From positions 1 to 41,542 of the forward strand of contig CALJMD010000073.1 in assembly GCA_937981915.1 (NCBI GenBank): a DNA stretch of 41,542 nt, given 5' to 3'. Positions 1 through 8,574 of the stretch are shown piece after piece; position 1 is the stretch's first letter, and every line of letters starts with the position of its first letter. The stretch is from an uncultured Acidimicrobiales bacterium (GTDB taxonomy: Bacteria; Actinomycetota; Acidimicrobiia; Acidimicrobiales; SZUA-35). The notes beneath the pieces are model-generated. The model was not told the origin of the DNA, did no database searches, and saw only the letters and a list, made by a program, of their open reading frames with translations. Position numbers and translations under genes: made by a program.

Positions 1-1
1 G

Positions 2-1333
2 TCCGGATTGCAGTCGCAGATCCAAGGTTTCAAAGCGCAGGCTGATAAGTCAGCGTCGCTTGAGGCCGAGCTGGCTCGAGCAAAGGCCGAGGCCGGCAAG
101 GTAAGTGGTTTGCAGGCTGAGTTGGCCAAGGCGAAAGCTGATGCCAACAAGGTGAGTGGTTTGCAGGCTGAGTTGGCCAAGGCGAAAGCTGATGCCAACA
201 AGGTCAGTGGCCTAGAAGCCGAGTTGGCTCGGGCGAAAGCTGATGCCAACAAGGTGAGCGGGTTGCAGGCTGAGTTGGCTCGGGCGAAAGCTGATGCCAA
301 CAAGGTGAGTGGTTTGCAGGCTGAGTTGGCTCGGGCGAAAGCTGATGCTGGCAAGGTGAGCGGTCTTGAGTCGAGGTTGTCGACGACAGCCAAGGACCTT
401 GAGACGGCTCGTGGCACCGCCAAGAGCGAAAGTGATCAGTCCAAAGACCTTCGACGCAAGCTGGCTGAGGCCGAGCGTAAAGCATCACTGGTACCAACCA
501 GGGACCGCACAATTGAACAGCTCCGCAAGCAACTGGCCGACGCTGAGCGTTCCGCAAAGGACGCAAAGAAGGCGGCTAAGGACGCAGACAAGGTCGCTGA
601 GAAGGCCAAGAAGAAGGCCAAGAAGGCTACCAAGAGCTCATCCAGCGCAAAGGGCGACAGCTCGTGGCGCAAGGGTACGACCAAGCTGGGTACACCTGGA
701 GCCAACCACCGCGATGATCTAAAGCGGATCAACGGCATCGGTCCGGTCATGGAGAAGACGCTTAACAGCTTCGGTATCCAGACTTGGGAACAGGTTGCAG
801 CGTTCACCAAGGGCGATGTTGACAAGGTGACCGAAGCCATCGACGCCTTCCCCGGTCGCATCGAACGTGATGACTGGAAGGGTGGGGCTCAGAAGCTGCT
901 CGACGCTGGCCACGTGCCAGGTGAGAGCACCGCAGCTCCCAAACCCAAGAAGAAGGCTGCCAAGAAGAAAGCCGCCAAGAAGACAGTCAAGAAGGTGTCG
1001 AACAAGGCGCCTTCGGGATCTGACTGGCGGCGAGGCTCCACCAAGCTTGGAACTGCCGGAGCCGTACACAAAGACGACCTCAAGGTTGTCAACGGAATTG
1101 GACCGGTGATGGAGAAGACGCTTAACGGCTTCGGAATCCAGACTTGGGAACAGCTGTCAGCTTTCAAGAAAGATGACGTCGCAAAGGTCACCGATGCGAT
1201 CGATGCATTCCCTGGTCGTATCGAGCGAGACGAGTGGGTGAGTCAGGCCAAGGATTTGGTCAAACGATTCCCGCTTCGGTCGCCATATGACCGTCCGACT
1301 CGAAAGACATTCCTTAACGAGTCACCGAGCTAG
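2..1333 (+). CDS. Coiled-coil protein with tandem 17-residue repeats and two C-terminal HhH-type domains (5' partial)
   Basis: The frame is open to the left window edge, so the true start is probably outside; the first start-like codon is TTG at 8. Numbering from it, residues 31-115 are five near-identical 17-residue repeats (KVSGLQAELAKAKADAN type) with coiled-coil hydrophobic spacing. Residues 183-216 are Lys/Ala-rich. Two homologous domains follow at about 236-299 and 356-419, each with NGIGPVMEKTLN, FGIQTWEQ and FPGRIERD, joined by a Lys/Ala tail-like linker (312-330). The paired domain resembles the helix-hairpin-helix module found fused to ribosomal protein L21 and other proteins in actinobacteria and proteobacteria (family recollection). 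DNA or RNA binding by the HhH domains and basic linkers is inference. The gene ends at a strong hairpin shared with the convergent dehydrogenase gene. Confidence 0.8.
   Translation, partial: SGLQSQIQGFKAQADKSASLEAELARAKAEAGKVSGLQAELAKAKADANKVSGLQAELAKAKADANKVSGLEAELARAKADANKVSGLQAELARAKADANKVSGLQAELARAKADAGKVSGLESRLSTTAKDLETARGTAKSESDQSKDLRRKLAEAERKASLVPTRDRTIEQLRKQLADAERSAKDAKKAAKDADKVAEKAKKKAKKATKSSSSAKGDSSWRKGTTKLGTPGANHRDDLKRINGIGPVMEKTLNSFGIQTWEQVAAFTKGDVDKVTEAIDAFPGRIERDDWKGGAQKLLDAGHVPGESTAAPKPKKKAAKKKAAKKTVKKVSNKAPSGSDWRRGSTKLGTAGAVHKDDLKVVNGIGPVMEKTLNGFGIQTWEQLSAFKKDDVAKVTDAIDAFPGRIERDEWVSQAKDLVKRFPLRSPYDRPTRKTFLNESPS
98..352 (+). repeat. Five tandem 51-bp coding repeats
   Basis: Five consecutive 51-bp units, each encoding 17 residues starting with Lys-Val-Ser-Gly-Leu, lie in the coiled-coil gene. 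Copies differ mainly at Lys/Arg (AKAK or ARAK), Gln/Glu and the last Asn/Gly. Near-identity at the DNA level suggests recent expansion or gene-conversion between units, so copy number may vary among strains. Confidence 0.95.
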
Positions 1334-1368
1334 ACGAACAAGAGCATCCGCCTCGGCGGAAACTCTGC

Positions 1369-1400
1369 GGGCCCCCACGGCTACCAAGCTGTGGGGGCCC
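1369..1400. terminator. Bidirectional intrinsic terminator hairpin
   Basis: A perfect 10-bp GC-rich stem (1369-1378 with 1391-1400) is extended by three inner pairs around the loop TACCAA, and is followed on the + strand by TTT. It sits between two convergent genes ending at 1333 (+) and 1414 (-), so it can serve both. Confidence 0.8.
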
Positions 1401-1413
1401 TTTCGCGTTCTCG

Positions 1414-2286
1414 CTAGCGCGAGTACTCGTAGAAGCCGCGTCCGGCCTTGCGGCCGAGCAGGCCGGCGTCAACCATGCGTGCCAGCAGGGGTGGGGGAGC
1501 GTACAGCTGCTCCCTGAACTCCTCGTAGAGCGACTCGGCAACCGCCATTGTCGTGTCCAGGCCAATCAAGTCGGCCAACGCCAGCGGGCCCATCGGGTGG
1601 GCACATCCGACGACCATGCCTTGATCGATGTCTTCCTTTGAAGCAAACCCTGACTCGAACATACGGATGGCGGACAGCACATAGGGAATCAGCAGGGCGT
1701 TCACGATGAAACCCGCCCGATCCTGCGACTCGATAACCGACTTTCCGAGCTGGTTGGCGGAGAAGCTGCGGGCAACCTCATGTGTTTCAGGGGAGGTGTG
1801 AAGCGATATCACCAACTCGACCAAGTCCAGTACGGGAACCGGGTTGAAAAAGTGGATTCCGACTACCTTCTCGGGTCGAGAGGTAGCCATTGCCAACTTC
1901 ATGATTGGGATGGACGAGGTGTTGGAGGCCAAGATCGCGTCGGGCGAGACTAGCTCATCCAAACGCCGAAACAGGTCGACTTTGATCTGTTCGTCTTCAA
2001 CCACTGCCTCGATGACCATTTGGCGATCGCCGAGACTGTCAAGGTCCTCCGTGACGCTGATGCGCGACATAACGCCTGCCCCCTCGTCCTCGGTCATCTT
2101 CGACTTATTCACGGCGCGGTCGATCGACTTTTGAATTCGATTCAATCCTGTTTCCGCCGCAACCGGTGATGCTTCGACGACGCAGACGTCTACCCCGGCT
2201 TTTGCTGCCACCTCGGCGATGCCCGACCCCATCAGGCCAGCCCCGATGACACCGATTCGTTCAATGTTGTTCGGTCCCTGTTCCAT
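1414..2286 (-). CDS. hbd: 3-hydroxybutyryl-CoA / 3-hydroxyacyl-CoA dehydrogenase
   Basis: NAD(P)-dependent dehydrogenase interconverting 3-hydroxyacyl-CoA and 3-oxoacyl-CoA. The ATG at 2286 gives 290 residues, the usual size of single-function family members; the frame is open further upstream but that sequence is Arg-rich and not protein-like. Residues 15-22 are the GAGLMGSG dinucleotide loop. SNTSSIPI, the catalytic-His segment IHFFNPVPVLDLVE, and the C-terminal-domain motifs DRAGFIVNALLIPY and HPMGPLALADLIGLD follow in the expected order. It lies 68 bp downstream of the alpha/beta hydrolase on the same strand, so they may be co-transcribed. Chain-length preference cannot be read from the sequence; a role in butyrate/PHB-type or beta-oxidation metabolism is inference. 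Confidence 0.92.
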   Translation of the reverse strand: MEQGPNNIERIGVIGAGLMGSGIAEVAAKAGVDVCVVEASPVAAETGLNRIQKSIDRAVNKSKMTEDEGAGVMSRISVTEDLDSLGDRQMVIEAVVEDEQIKVDLFRRLDELVSPDAILASNTSSIPIMKLAMATSRPEKVVGIHFFNPVPVLDLVELVISLHTSPETHEVARSFSANQLGKSVIESQDRAGFIVNALLIPYVLSAIRMFESGFASKEDIDQGMVVGCAHPMGPLALADLIGLDTTMAVAESLYEEFREQLYAPPPLLARMVDAGLLGRKAGRGFYEYSR

Positions 2287-2354
2287 GACGCCACAGTGCC
2301 CTGGGTCGAGAGTTGATAGCAACCTCGGTGTCGCAGGTGAGGGAAGCGACGGAG

Positions 2355-3116
2355 CTAAAAGTTGAGTGCGTCGGCTACCGCTGTCATGCCGGCCAAACCG
2401 TTGACCAGGCCCCGGTGCGATGACGAGACCTCGATCATTCTCGCTGCGGGGTCCTGACTTGCTCGCCAGTCGACGATGCCGTCGTTTCGTGAGTAGACCG
2501 ATACAAAACCGATGTGGTCCGGGAATGGCACGAAACGATCCCGGTCGACCGCGTCTTCCTGACCGACGTCGACCGGTCCGAAGGCCCCGCTCCGCCAACT
2601 CACTTCGAGAAGCTCAATGGGAACCCGTACCGGGGCGAATCTTGGGTACTTGAGCAGCAGTGGGGCGCCCAGGGCAACCACCTGGCGGACGAGATGTTCG
2701 TGGCGGACCGCCAGAATCCGCCCGTATTGCCCGCCCCTTGAGTGGCCGACGATCGTCACCGGGGTTTGGCCGTCATCAGCCATCATCTGCAGATGTTCGG
2801 CGCACACATCGAGCGACGTGTAAGCAGGGCCCGAGTTTCGTCCGATCTCGGCAATCTTTACCTGCCACCCGGCCCGCTCAAGGATGGCACGCATGGGATC
2901 ACAGCTCATCGGATTGGCGAGAAAGCCTGGAATGAGCAGCAAAGGGCGACCGTGACCGTCTGGAACGCCCTCAGCCTCCCACAGGGCGCTCTCCTCGAGC
3001 GCTCTGCGCTCAAACCTGTTGCGGAGCTCCAAGAAAACAGGTCGTCCGAACCATCCGACAGGTCCACTCTGTAGGCCGTCGATATCGTCCGCCTGTACGC
3101 GGGTGTAGCTGGTCAC
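2355..3116 (-). CDS. Alpha/beta hydrolase (lipase/esterase-like)
   Basis: 253 residues from a GTG at 3116 preceded by AGAGAG. The fold is shown by PLLLIPGFLANP (oxyanion-hole strand-loop) and the nucleophile elbow GHSRGG, with the Ser in TIVGHSRGGQYGR as likely nucleophile. An Asp in SRNDGIVDWRA and the His in VSSSHRGLVNG complete a plausible triad. No signal peptide is visible, so it is probably cytoplasmic. The RNSGPAYTSLD segment resembles lipase/PGAP1-like hydrolases. The substrate is unknown; linkage to the acyl-CoA dehydrogenase gene just downstream makes an ester or thioester substrate possible, but this is inference. Confidence 0.85.
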   Translation of the reverse strand: MTSYTRVQADDIDGLQSGPVGWFGRPVFLELRNRFERRALEESALWEAEGVPDGHGRPLLLIPGFLANPMSCDPMRAILERAGWQVKIAEIGRNSGPAYTSLDVCAEHLQMMADDGQTPVTIVGHSRGGQYGRILAVRHEHLVRQVVALGAPLLLKYPRFAPVRVPIELLEVSWRSGAFGPVDVGQEDAVDRDRFVPFPDHIGFVSVYSRNDGIVDWRASQDPAARMIEVSSSHRGLVNGLAGMTAVADALNF

Positions 3117-3284
3117 GACCAGCTCTCTGCCATTGATTCCGCAACGCCCATTTCGTACTCATCGTACCGGTCAGCCCTGTACATGACCGAAACGTTGGCG
3201 CCCTGTTCTTGCTGGAACTGGGCAGTTTCGCCCAGGTTGGAGCGGCGCGGGACAGCGCCAGGAAGGCCCGCTATCGTCGTTGCG

Positions 3285-3923
3285 ATGGCTGAACTCCGCT
3301 TCTTCTACGGAACCATGGGATCTGGGAAGTCAACTCAAGCCCTGCAGATCCACCACAATCTCAGCAAGGGTGGCCTTCCTTGTCTACTGGTGACGCAGAT
3401 GGATCGAAATGACGGTGTCGTTTCAAGTCGTCTCGGGGTGTCGGCGGAGGCGGCCATCATCGATGGAACAGTTGATCTTGAACGACTGGTCTTTCAAGAA
3501 CACCTCCTCCGGAACGGTCTTCATGCAGTGGTGTGCGACGAAGCCCAGTTCTATGAGCCCGGTCAGATTGATCAGCTCGCCCGAGTCGTCGACGAGTTGG
3601 GCGTCGAGGTTTACGCCTTCGGACTATTGACGTCGTTTCAGGGAAATCTCTTCCCGGGTACGCGTCGACTGCTGGAGGTGGCCGACCGACGAATGGAATT
3701 GCAGGTCGAGGCTCGCTGTTGGTGCGGGGCTCGAGCAACCCACAATGCCCGCCTAGTCAATGGGCGACAGGTCTACGAGGGTGATCTTAAAGTCGTGGGC
3801 GGGGCCGATCTGCAAGAAGAGCGGCTAAGTGAGTTGGCCGTGACCTATGACCTGCGGTGTCGCCGCCACTGGTTGGCCGGAAAGAACGAAAGCAACCAGA
3901 ACGCGTTGTTCGACGCCTACTAG
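3285..3923 (+). CDS. tdk: Thymidine kinase, type II
   Basis: Phosphorylates thymidine with ATP in the pyrimidine salvage pathway. The ATG at 3285 gives 212 residues, matching the family; the longer frame upstream has no homologous look. Walker A is GTMGSGKS at residues 9-16, the Walker B/catalytic segment is VVCDEAQFYEP, and the nucleoside-binding lasso region YAFGLLTSFQGNLFPG follows. The zinc-binding part carries RCWCGARATHNAR and the C-terminal CRRHW, as in other actinobacterial homologues. A single gene with a promoter of its own is likely; it is divergent from the hydrolase gene (start 3116). Confidence 0.95.
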   Translation: MAELRFFYGTMGSGKSTQALQIHHNLSKGGLPCLLVTQMDRNDGVVSSRLGVSAEAAIIDGTVDLERLVFQEHLLRNGLHAVVCDEAQFYEPGQIDQLARVVDELGVEVYAFGLLTSFQGNLFPGTRRLLEVADRRMELQVEARCWCGARATHNARLVNGRQVYEGDLKVVGGADLQEERLSELAVTYDLRCRRHWLAGKNESNQNALFDAY

Positions 3924-4239
3924 ATCGCCAACTGGACGTCGTGGTCTAGGCAGTCGGTAACCTGTCGAAGCTCGACGAGAGGCACTGTTGCATGGTCGAG
4001 GGAGGTCGTTCGCCTTTGATCGCGACGGGTGATAGGCGAACAACTCGATCGATTCAGTTGGGTGGTTCGACCTGTAGGCATCGGCAGAGATGCCTGAAAC
4101 ATGAATGAAACGCTTCTGAAACGGCGGTTTTTCACGCCAAACGGGCGTCAACAGTGATCTAGGACTGGTTTCGGCCGTGTTCACGCATTACACTAATCAA
4201 CGGATCTAACTGGGAACAGGATCGGCGGATACACGGTAA
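3924..4239. other. 316-bp intergenic region with hairpins and a possible promoter
   Basis: No convincing gene is present. Two perfect inverted repeats are visible: GTTCGCCT at 4008-4015 with AGGCGAAC at 4034-4041, and AGGCATC at 4076-4082 with GATGCCT at 4089-4095 around a 6-nt loop. Neither is followed by a T-tract, so termination of tdk is uncertain. A TTCACG...TACACT pair near 4178-4195 could be a promoter for the gene at 4240. A 71-codon frame on the minus strand (3920-4135) was judged too weak to call. Confidence 0.4.
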
Positions 4240-4680
4240 ATGTGGAATTTAAATTTGGTGATCGGCCTAATGATCGGCCTCCTCATCGGAGGCGTTGGCA
4301 TGTGGGTGCTCGATAGGCGCCACCAGGCTATTACTCGCAAGCTTGTTGAGAGCCGTCGCAAGATCGAGCGTCAGAGGACCCAGGCGGTCAACGACTTGTT
4401 CGCATTGCGCGCCGAGTTGGAAGACCCGATGCGCCAGCCGGTGGCGGCAGTCGAAACACACGCCACTGGCGTCCACGACGCCAACATGGTCGCCGAACTC
4501 GCCAATCTGCGTAGTTTGATCGCTCGGGCAGACGGGGCGCTTACCGCCGCCCGTAGAAAGCGTGACGAACACGAGCGTGAGATCGCCAGGCTGCGCAGCA
4601 TCTTGGAGGATCGAAAAAACGCAGACGTGATCGATCTCCACCGCCAGGATCGGTCCCAGGCTGGCGGAGTTGCCCTGTAG
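4240..4680 (+). CDS. Small membrane-anchored coiled-coil protein of unknown function
   Basis: 146 residues. Residues 5-23 (LVIGLMIGLLIGGVGMWVL) form one transmembrane helix, followed at once by a basic stretch (DRRHQ, SRRKIERQR) expected to stay inside. Residues about 30-60 and 85-125 are charged helices with coiled-coil character (VAELANLRSLIARADGALTAARRKRDEHE). The N-terminal anchor plus cytoplasmic coiled coil recalls YhcB/DUF1043 proteins of cell-envelope assembly, but there is no motif to support homology. The ribosome-binding site is weak. It is followed by a strong hairpin, so it is probably transcribed alone. Confidence 0.7.
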   Translation: MWNLNLVIGLMIGLLIGGVGMWVLDRRHQAITRKLVESRRKIERQRTQAVNDLFALRAELEDPMRQPVAAVETHATGVHDANMVAELANLRSLIARADGALTAARRKRDEHEREIARLRSILEDRKNADVIDLHRQDRSQAGGVAL

Positions 4681-4715
4681 CCTCGCGGCTGAAGTCAATT
4701 GATCGGACAGCAGTC

Positions 4716-4740
4716 ACCGCCACCCGAGCTGGGTGGCGGT
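4716..4740 (+). terminator. Intrinsic terminator-like hairpin
   Basis: Perfect 10-bp stem ACCGCCACCC / GGGTGGCGGT with loop GAGCT, 36 bp after the stop at 4680. The T-rich stretch (CTTCTTTTCTG) comes only about 16 nt later, so efficiency is uncertain. Confidence 0.6.
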
Positions 4741-4840
4741 TGCCGCGTCCCCCCTTCTTTTCTGTTCTCGCCCTAGAGTAGAGCCGTCGATGATGGCTCT
4801 TGCCGACTCCGCTGGAAGAGGCTGAGGGGATGAGAATGGT

Positions 4841-5620
4841 ATGAAGCGATCGGTTGCGATACTCAACCAGAAGGGCGGCGTCGGAAAGACGACCGTCGTC
4901 TTGGGCTTGGCTTCGGCGGCATTGCACGCCGGAGTTCGAACGTTGGTCGTTGACCTCGACGCCCAAGCCAACGCCACATGGTCACTTGGAGTTGAACCGT
5001 CTCGGGAGAATCTGGGCACCGGTGACGCCATGAAGGCAACCAAGGCGGGGTCCGCCGCCGACATGATCGTTCCGTCCGGATGGGGCGACGATGTCTGGCT
5101 GCTGCCCGGTGGTCCCGATCTCACCGAGCGAGAGAACGACCGCCAGGGCCAAGTTACCCCTCAGCGTTTGCGTCGTGCCCTCGATGGCGTCGCCGATGAC
5201 TTCGAGCTTGTCCTGATCGATTGTGCACCGTCACTCGGCCTCAACACGTCGTGTGGACTGACCGCTGCCGACGGGGCCCTCATCATCGTTGAGCCGACAG
5301 TGTTCGGACTCCGAGGGATCAATCCAGTGCTGGACCTTGTCGACTCCATTTGGGAGGAACAAAACAGCAAGCTGGACATCGCCGGGGTTGTCCTCAACCG
5401 GGTACCGCCGACGTCCAAGGACGCCAACAGCAGAATCGATGAGCTGTACTCGATGGTGGGGCGTCGTGCTGTCTGGTCCCCAGCGATACCTAACCGGGTT
5501 CTGATCAACGAGGCTCATAATGCCCGGGCTCCGATCCATACCTATCGGAGTCGTGCGGGTGGTCTTCCCGAGATCTTCGACGAGCTACTTCTTCGTCTGC
5601 GTCGTTGGTCGGCATCGTAG
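4841..5620 (+). CDS. ParA/MinD-type ATPase (orphan)
   Basis: 259 residues. The deviant Walker A KGGVGKTT is at 11-18, followed by VVDLDAQANATWSLG (A'-motif) and the Walker B strand LVLIDCAPSLGLNT; VEPTVFGLRGI follows as in ParA proteins. Such ATPases form nucleotide-dependent dimers on DNA or membrane to position plasmids, chromosomes or protein cargo. No parB, parS-like array or gid/rnpA context is nearby, so this is not the chromosomal ParA locus; the cargo is unknown. A GAGGGG ribosome-binding site precedes the ATG by 11-12 nt. The trkA gene begins 36 bp downstream on the same strand, but joint function is doubtful. Confidence 0.88.
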   Translation: MKRSVAILNQKGGVGKTTVVLGLASAALHAGVRTLVVDLDAQANATWSLGVEPSRENLGTGDAMKATKAGSAADMIVPSGWGDDVWLLPGGPDLTERENDRQGQVTPQRLRRALDGVADDFELVLIDCAPSLGLNTSCGLTAADGALIIVEPTVFGLRGINPVLDLVDSIWEEQNSKLDIAGVVLNRVPPTSKDANSRIDELYSMVGRRAVWSPAIPNRVLINEAHNARAPIHTYRSRAGGLPEIFDELLLRLRRWSAS

Positions 5621-5656
5621 GCGACCTTCCCGCATAGAAAGCGAATAACTCAGCGA

Positions 5657-7000
5657 ATGCATGTGGTGATTGTCGGTGCCGGAGAGGTGGGCGGCTACCT
5701 TGCCGAGCGTCTGACCGGTGAAGGCGTGGACGTCGTCGTAATCGAGAAGGACCCTCATCGTGCTGCCGCCATTGGTGCGGAGTTGGACGTGCAGGTCATC
5801 GTGGGTTCAGGCACATTGCCTTCGAACCTCAAAGAGGCTGGCGTCGAAAACGCTGGTTTGTTAGCGGCTGTCACCCAGTCCGACGAGGTCAACCTCGTCG
5901 CATCGATGCTGGCCAAGGAACGCGGCGTACGAACCACGGTTGTTCGAGTCGAAAGCGACGAGCTTCGTGGTGACGAAGGCAAGAAGCTACTTCGTCGGGC
6001 CGGAGCCGACGTGGTCATCGACCCCGATGCCGAAACCGCAGACGAAATTATCGAACTGGTTCACTCGACCGGAGCCGACGAAATCTACCCGATGGCCGAA
6101 GGGCAACTGGTGGTGGTCGGCGCGTACGTCGCCGAAGGCGCGGCGATTGCCGGAAAGACGCTGGAGGAGATCGGTCAGACCCGATCTGACTTCTTGTGTG
6201 GTGCGATAACGCGAAACGATCAAACCATCATTCCTTCGGGGAACGACCGATTGCAGGCCGGCGACCACGTTCGCATTCTGTGCCCGGCTTCAGCCAAGAG
6301 AACAGTGCTGAAGCTCCTCGGAGTCGAATCGAAGCGAGTCCGCAAGGCCATGATCCTTGGCGGGGGCGCAGTCGGCACTCGTGTGGCCGAACACTTGGAA
6401 TACGAAGGCGTTGACGTCGTCTTGGTCGAACGGGACCCGGAGCGGGCCGAGATGCTGTCTCGGCGCCTGCGACGGGCCGTCGTCGCCCAAGGCGACGTTA
6501 CCAACACCACTCTGTTGGTAGAGGCCGGTGTCGGCTCAATGGACATCGTGGTGGCCGCCACCGGGGAGGATCCTTCAAATGTCTTGGCCTGCGCTTTCGC
6601 CATGGCCGAAGGTCCGGCATTTACCGTCGCCGTACTTCACCGGCTCGAGCTGTTGCCACTGGTACGGCGATTCGGCATCGATGCCGCTCTCAGCCCGAGG
6701 ACGGCCTCGGCCAATGCAGTGCTGCGCTCCATGCGGGTTGGGGTAACCGCAGTCGCTACGTTCCTGGAAGGCAATTCAGAGGTCGACGAGGTTGAGATCC
6801 GGTTCGGAAGTGAAGCTGACGGCTCACTGATCGCTGAACTTGACCTTCCCAAAGACCTGCTTATCGGAGCGGTGATCAGAGCGGGACAGGAACCGGTGAT
6901 CGCTCGCGGTGGCACAGAGCTTGAAGCCGGAGACCACGTCGTGGTGTTCGGTCACCCTGCGTCTCTGGTCGCAGCGAAGTCGATATTCGGCTCCGAATGA
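5657..7000 (+). CDS. trkA: Trk potassium uptake regulatory subunit TrkA
   Basis: 447 residues, the size of the duplicated TrkA form. First RCK-N domain begins HVVIVGAGEVGGYLAERL with the acidic VVVIEKDPHR ribose-binding end; TrkA-C follows at about 137-217. A second RCK-N begins near 231 (AMILGGGAVGTRVAEHL, VVLVERDPERA), with a second TrkA-C at about 365-445. The protein binds NAD(H)/nucleotides on the cytoplasmic face and gates TrkH. Its last codon overlaps the trkH start (ATGA), indicating translational coupling. Confident. Confidence 0.95.
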   Translation: MHVVIVGAGEVGGYLAERLTGEGVDVVVIEKDPHRAAAIGAELDVQVIVGSGTLPSNLKEAGVENAGLLAAVTQSDEVNLVASMLAKERGVRTTVVRVESDELRGDEGKKLLRRAGADVVIDPDAETADEIIELVHSTGADEIYPMAEGQLVVVGAYVAEGAAIAGKTLEEIGQTRSDFLCGAITRNDQTIIPSGNDRLQAGDHVRILCPASAKRTVLKLLGVESKRVRKAMILGGGAVGTRVAEHLEYEGVDVVLVERDPERAEMLSRRLRRAVVAQGDVTNTTLLVEAGVGSMDIVVAATGEDPSNVLACAFAMAEGPAFTVAVLHRLELLPLVRRFGIDAALSPRTASANAVLRSMRVGVTAVATFLEGNSEVDEVEIRFGSEADGSLIAELDLPKDLLIGAVIRAGQEPVIARGGTELEAGDHVVVFGHPASLVAAKSIFGSE

Positions 7001-8508
7001 GCCCGCTGCAGCGCCCGAGCGTCCTGGGTCAGGTACTGGGATTGACGCTGGCCGTATGTGGTGCAGGCATGGTCGTGGCCGCCCTGGTCGAACTTCTCTA
7101 CGGGTCGTCCAACGACTGGAGGGTTCTGACCATCGTCGGCTTGGTTGTGGTCACCGTCGGCTACGGGCTTCGACTACTTACCGAGGTGCCGGACCGAATT
7201 CCCCGCCTCGACATCTTCTTCGCTGTCACCTCTGCATGGGTTGCCATGTCACTTATCGGTGCCGTTCCCTACTTGGCCACCGGCACCTTGACCTCGTTGG
7301 AAGACGCGTTGTTTGAATCGGTCTCCGGCTTCACCACCACCGGGGCCACGGTCTTGCAAGCAGCCGAAGGCGATCCCACTACCTTTGCTGCGTCCTCGGG
7401 AATACTGTTTTGGCGGTCGATGACCCAGTGGCTGGGGGGAATGGGCGTCATCGTGTTGGTCGTAGCCGTATTGCCCTCGGCCGGCAACTGGGGGATGAGC
7501 CTGTTCCAGGCGGAGGCTCCCGGCCCAACCGGTGAGCGGGTTACACCAAAGGTTCGTAGTACAGCCAGGCATCTGTGGGGCGTCTATACCGCTTTCACGT
7601 TTGTGGTAATCGTCGCCTTCTTGATCGCCGGGATGGGCTTGTTCGACGCTGTCACCCATGCGTTCACCACCGTTTCTACCGGTGGCTTTTCCCGACACAC
7701 CTTGTCGATCGCTCACTTTGAGTCTGCGGCGATCGAGTGGGTGATCATTGTCGCCATGTTCACCGCCGGTACCAGTTTTGTCCTGCTGTACCGCCTGTTC
7801 CGAGGCAGGCCGGGCCCTCTGTTGCGCTCTGTCGAGTTTCGCACCTACGTGTTTGTGGTGGCGATGGCAACCACAGTCACCTTCCTTTCCGCCGCCCCCG
7901 ACAGTCGTAGCTTCGAAGACTTTCGAGGCGCACTGTTCACGGTTGTCTCAATCACGTCCACCACCGGGTACGGCACGGTGGACTTCGTTGGTGACTGGTC
8001 TCCGGCGGCGCAAAGTGTGCTGTTGATACTTATGCCGTTGGGGGCAATGGCCGGTTCGACATCGGGTGGCGTGAAACTGGTCCGTGTGCTGGCGGTGGCC
8101 AGCCTGGCCCACCGGGAAACCCTGAGCCAGATCCATGAAAATCTTGTCCGCCCAATACGCGTCGGGGGCACCGTCGTCAGCGATCGGGTGGCCAGCAAGG
8201 TCGCCGGGTTCTTGGTTTTGGTACTGGCTGCCTTCGGAGGTGGTGGCCTGCTGATCGCCCTTACCGGTGAGGATCTACTGACGTCGTTTTCCGCTTCTGC
8301 CACCATGATCGGCAACGTCGGCCCGGGTCTGGCTGATGTCGGTCCTCGAAGTGACTTCGCTGGCCTAAGCACCTTCGCCAAGCTGGTCTGCGTCGCCAAC
8401 ATGATTCTCGGGCGGCTGGAGGTCTATCCGATTTTGTTGGCATTGGCCAAGGTTCCGGTTCCCGGGATCAGACCGCTGCTGGCGCGGACATTTAGAGTCT
8501 CCGGCTGA
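6997..8508 (+). CDS. trkH: Trk/Ktr potassium transporter membrane subunit TrkH
   Basis: 503 residues, strongly hydrophobic with multiple membrane segments. The four selectivity-filter-type loops are visible: FESVSGFTTTGATV, HAFTTVSTGGFS, SITSTTGYGTVDF and SATMIGNVGPGL. The conserved FWRSMTQWLGGMGVIVL and GAMAGSTSGGVKLVR segments are present. It forms the K+ translocating pore and works with the TrkA gating ring encoded directly upstream; the ATGA overlap gives equimolar expression. Whether Na+ or H+ is co-transported cannot be told. Confidence 0.95.
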   Translation: MSPLQRPSVLGQVLGLTLAVCGAGMVVAALVELLYGSSNDWRVLTIVGLVVVTVGYGLRLLTEVPDRIPRLDIFFAVTSAWVAMSLIGAVPYLATGTLTSLEDALFESVSGFTTTGATVLQAAEGDPTTFAASSGILFWRSMTQWLGGMGVIVLVVAVLPSAGNWGMSLFQAEAPGPTGERVTPKVRSTARHLWGVYTAFTFVVIVAFLIAGMGLFDAVTHAFTTVSTGGFSRHTLSIAHFESAAIEWVIIVAMFTAGTSFVLLYRLFRGRPGPLLRSVEFRTYVFVVAMATTVTFLSAAPDSRSFEDFRGALFTVVSITSTTGYGTVDFVGDWSPAAQSVLLILMPLGAMAGSTSGGVKLVRVLAVASLAHRETLSQIHENLVRPIRVGGTVVSDRVASKVAGFLVLVLAAFGGGGLLIALTGEDLLTSFSASATMIGNVGPGLADVGPRSDFAGLSTFAKLVCVANMILGRLEVYPILLALAKVPVPGIRPLLARTFRVSG

Positions 8509-8574
8509 ACGGACAGGTAGCGCCGAGGTCTGTTAGCTTGTGCGTTGTTCGTTCCCAAAACGCGGAGGCAGAGA

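Noticed and set aside
98-352. CRISPR-like array
   Set aside because: Units are contiguous 51-bp coding repeats without spacers inside a long open frame.
3920-4135. 71-codon minus-strand frame after tdk
   Set aside because: Starts without a ribosome-binding site, Arg/Ser-rich, and ends exactly on the tdk stop; no support as a gene.
4841-5620. Chromosomal parAB-parS locus
   Set aside because: No parB gene or parS-like palindromes (TGTTTCACGTGAAACA type) were seen nearby.
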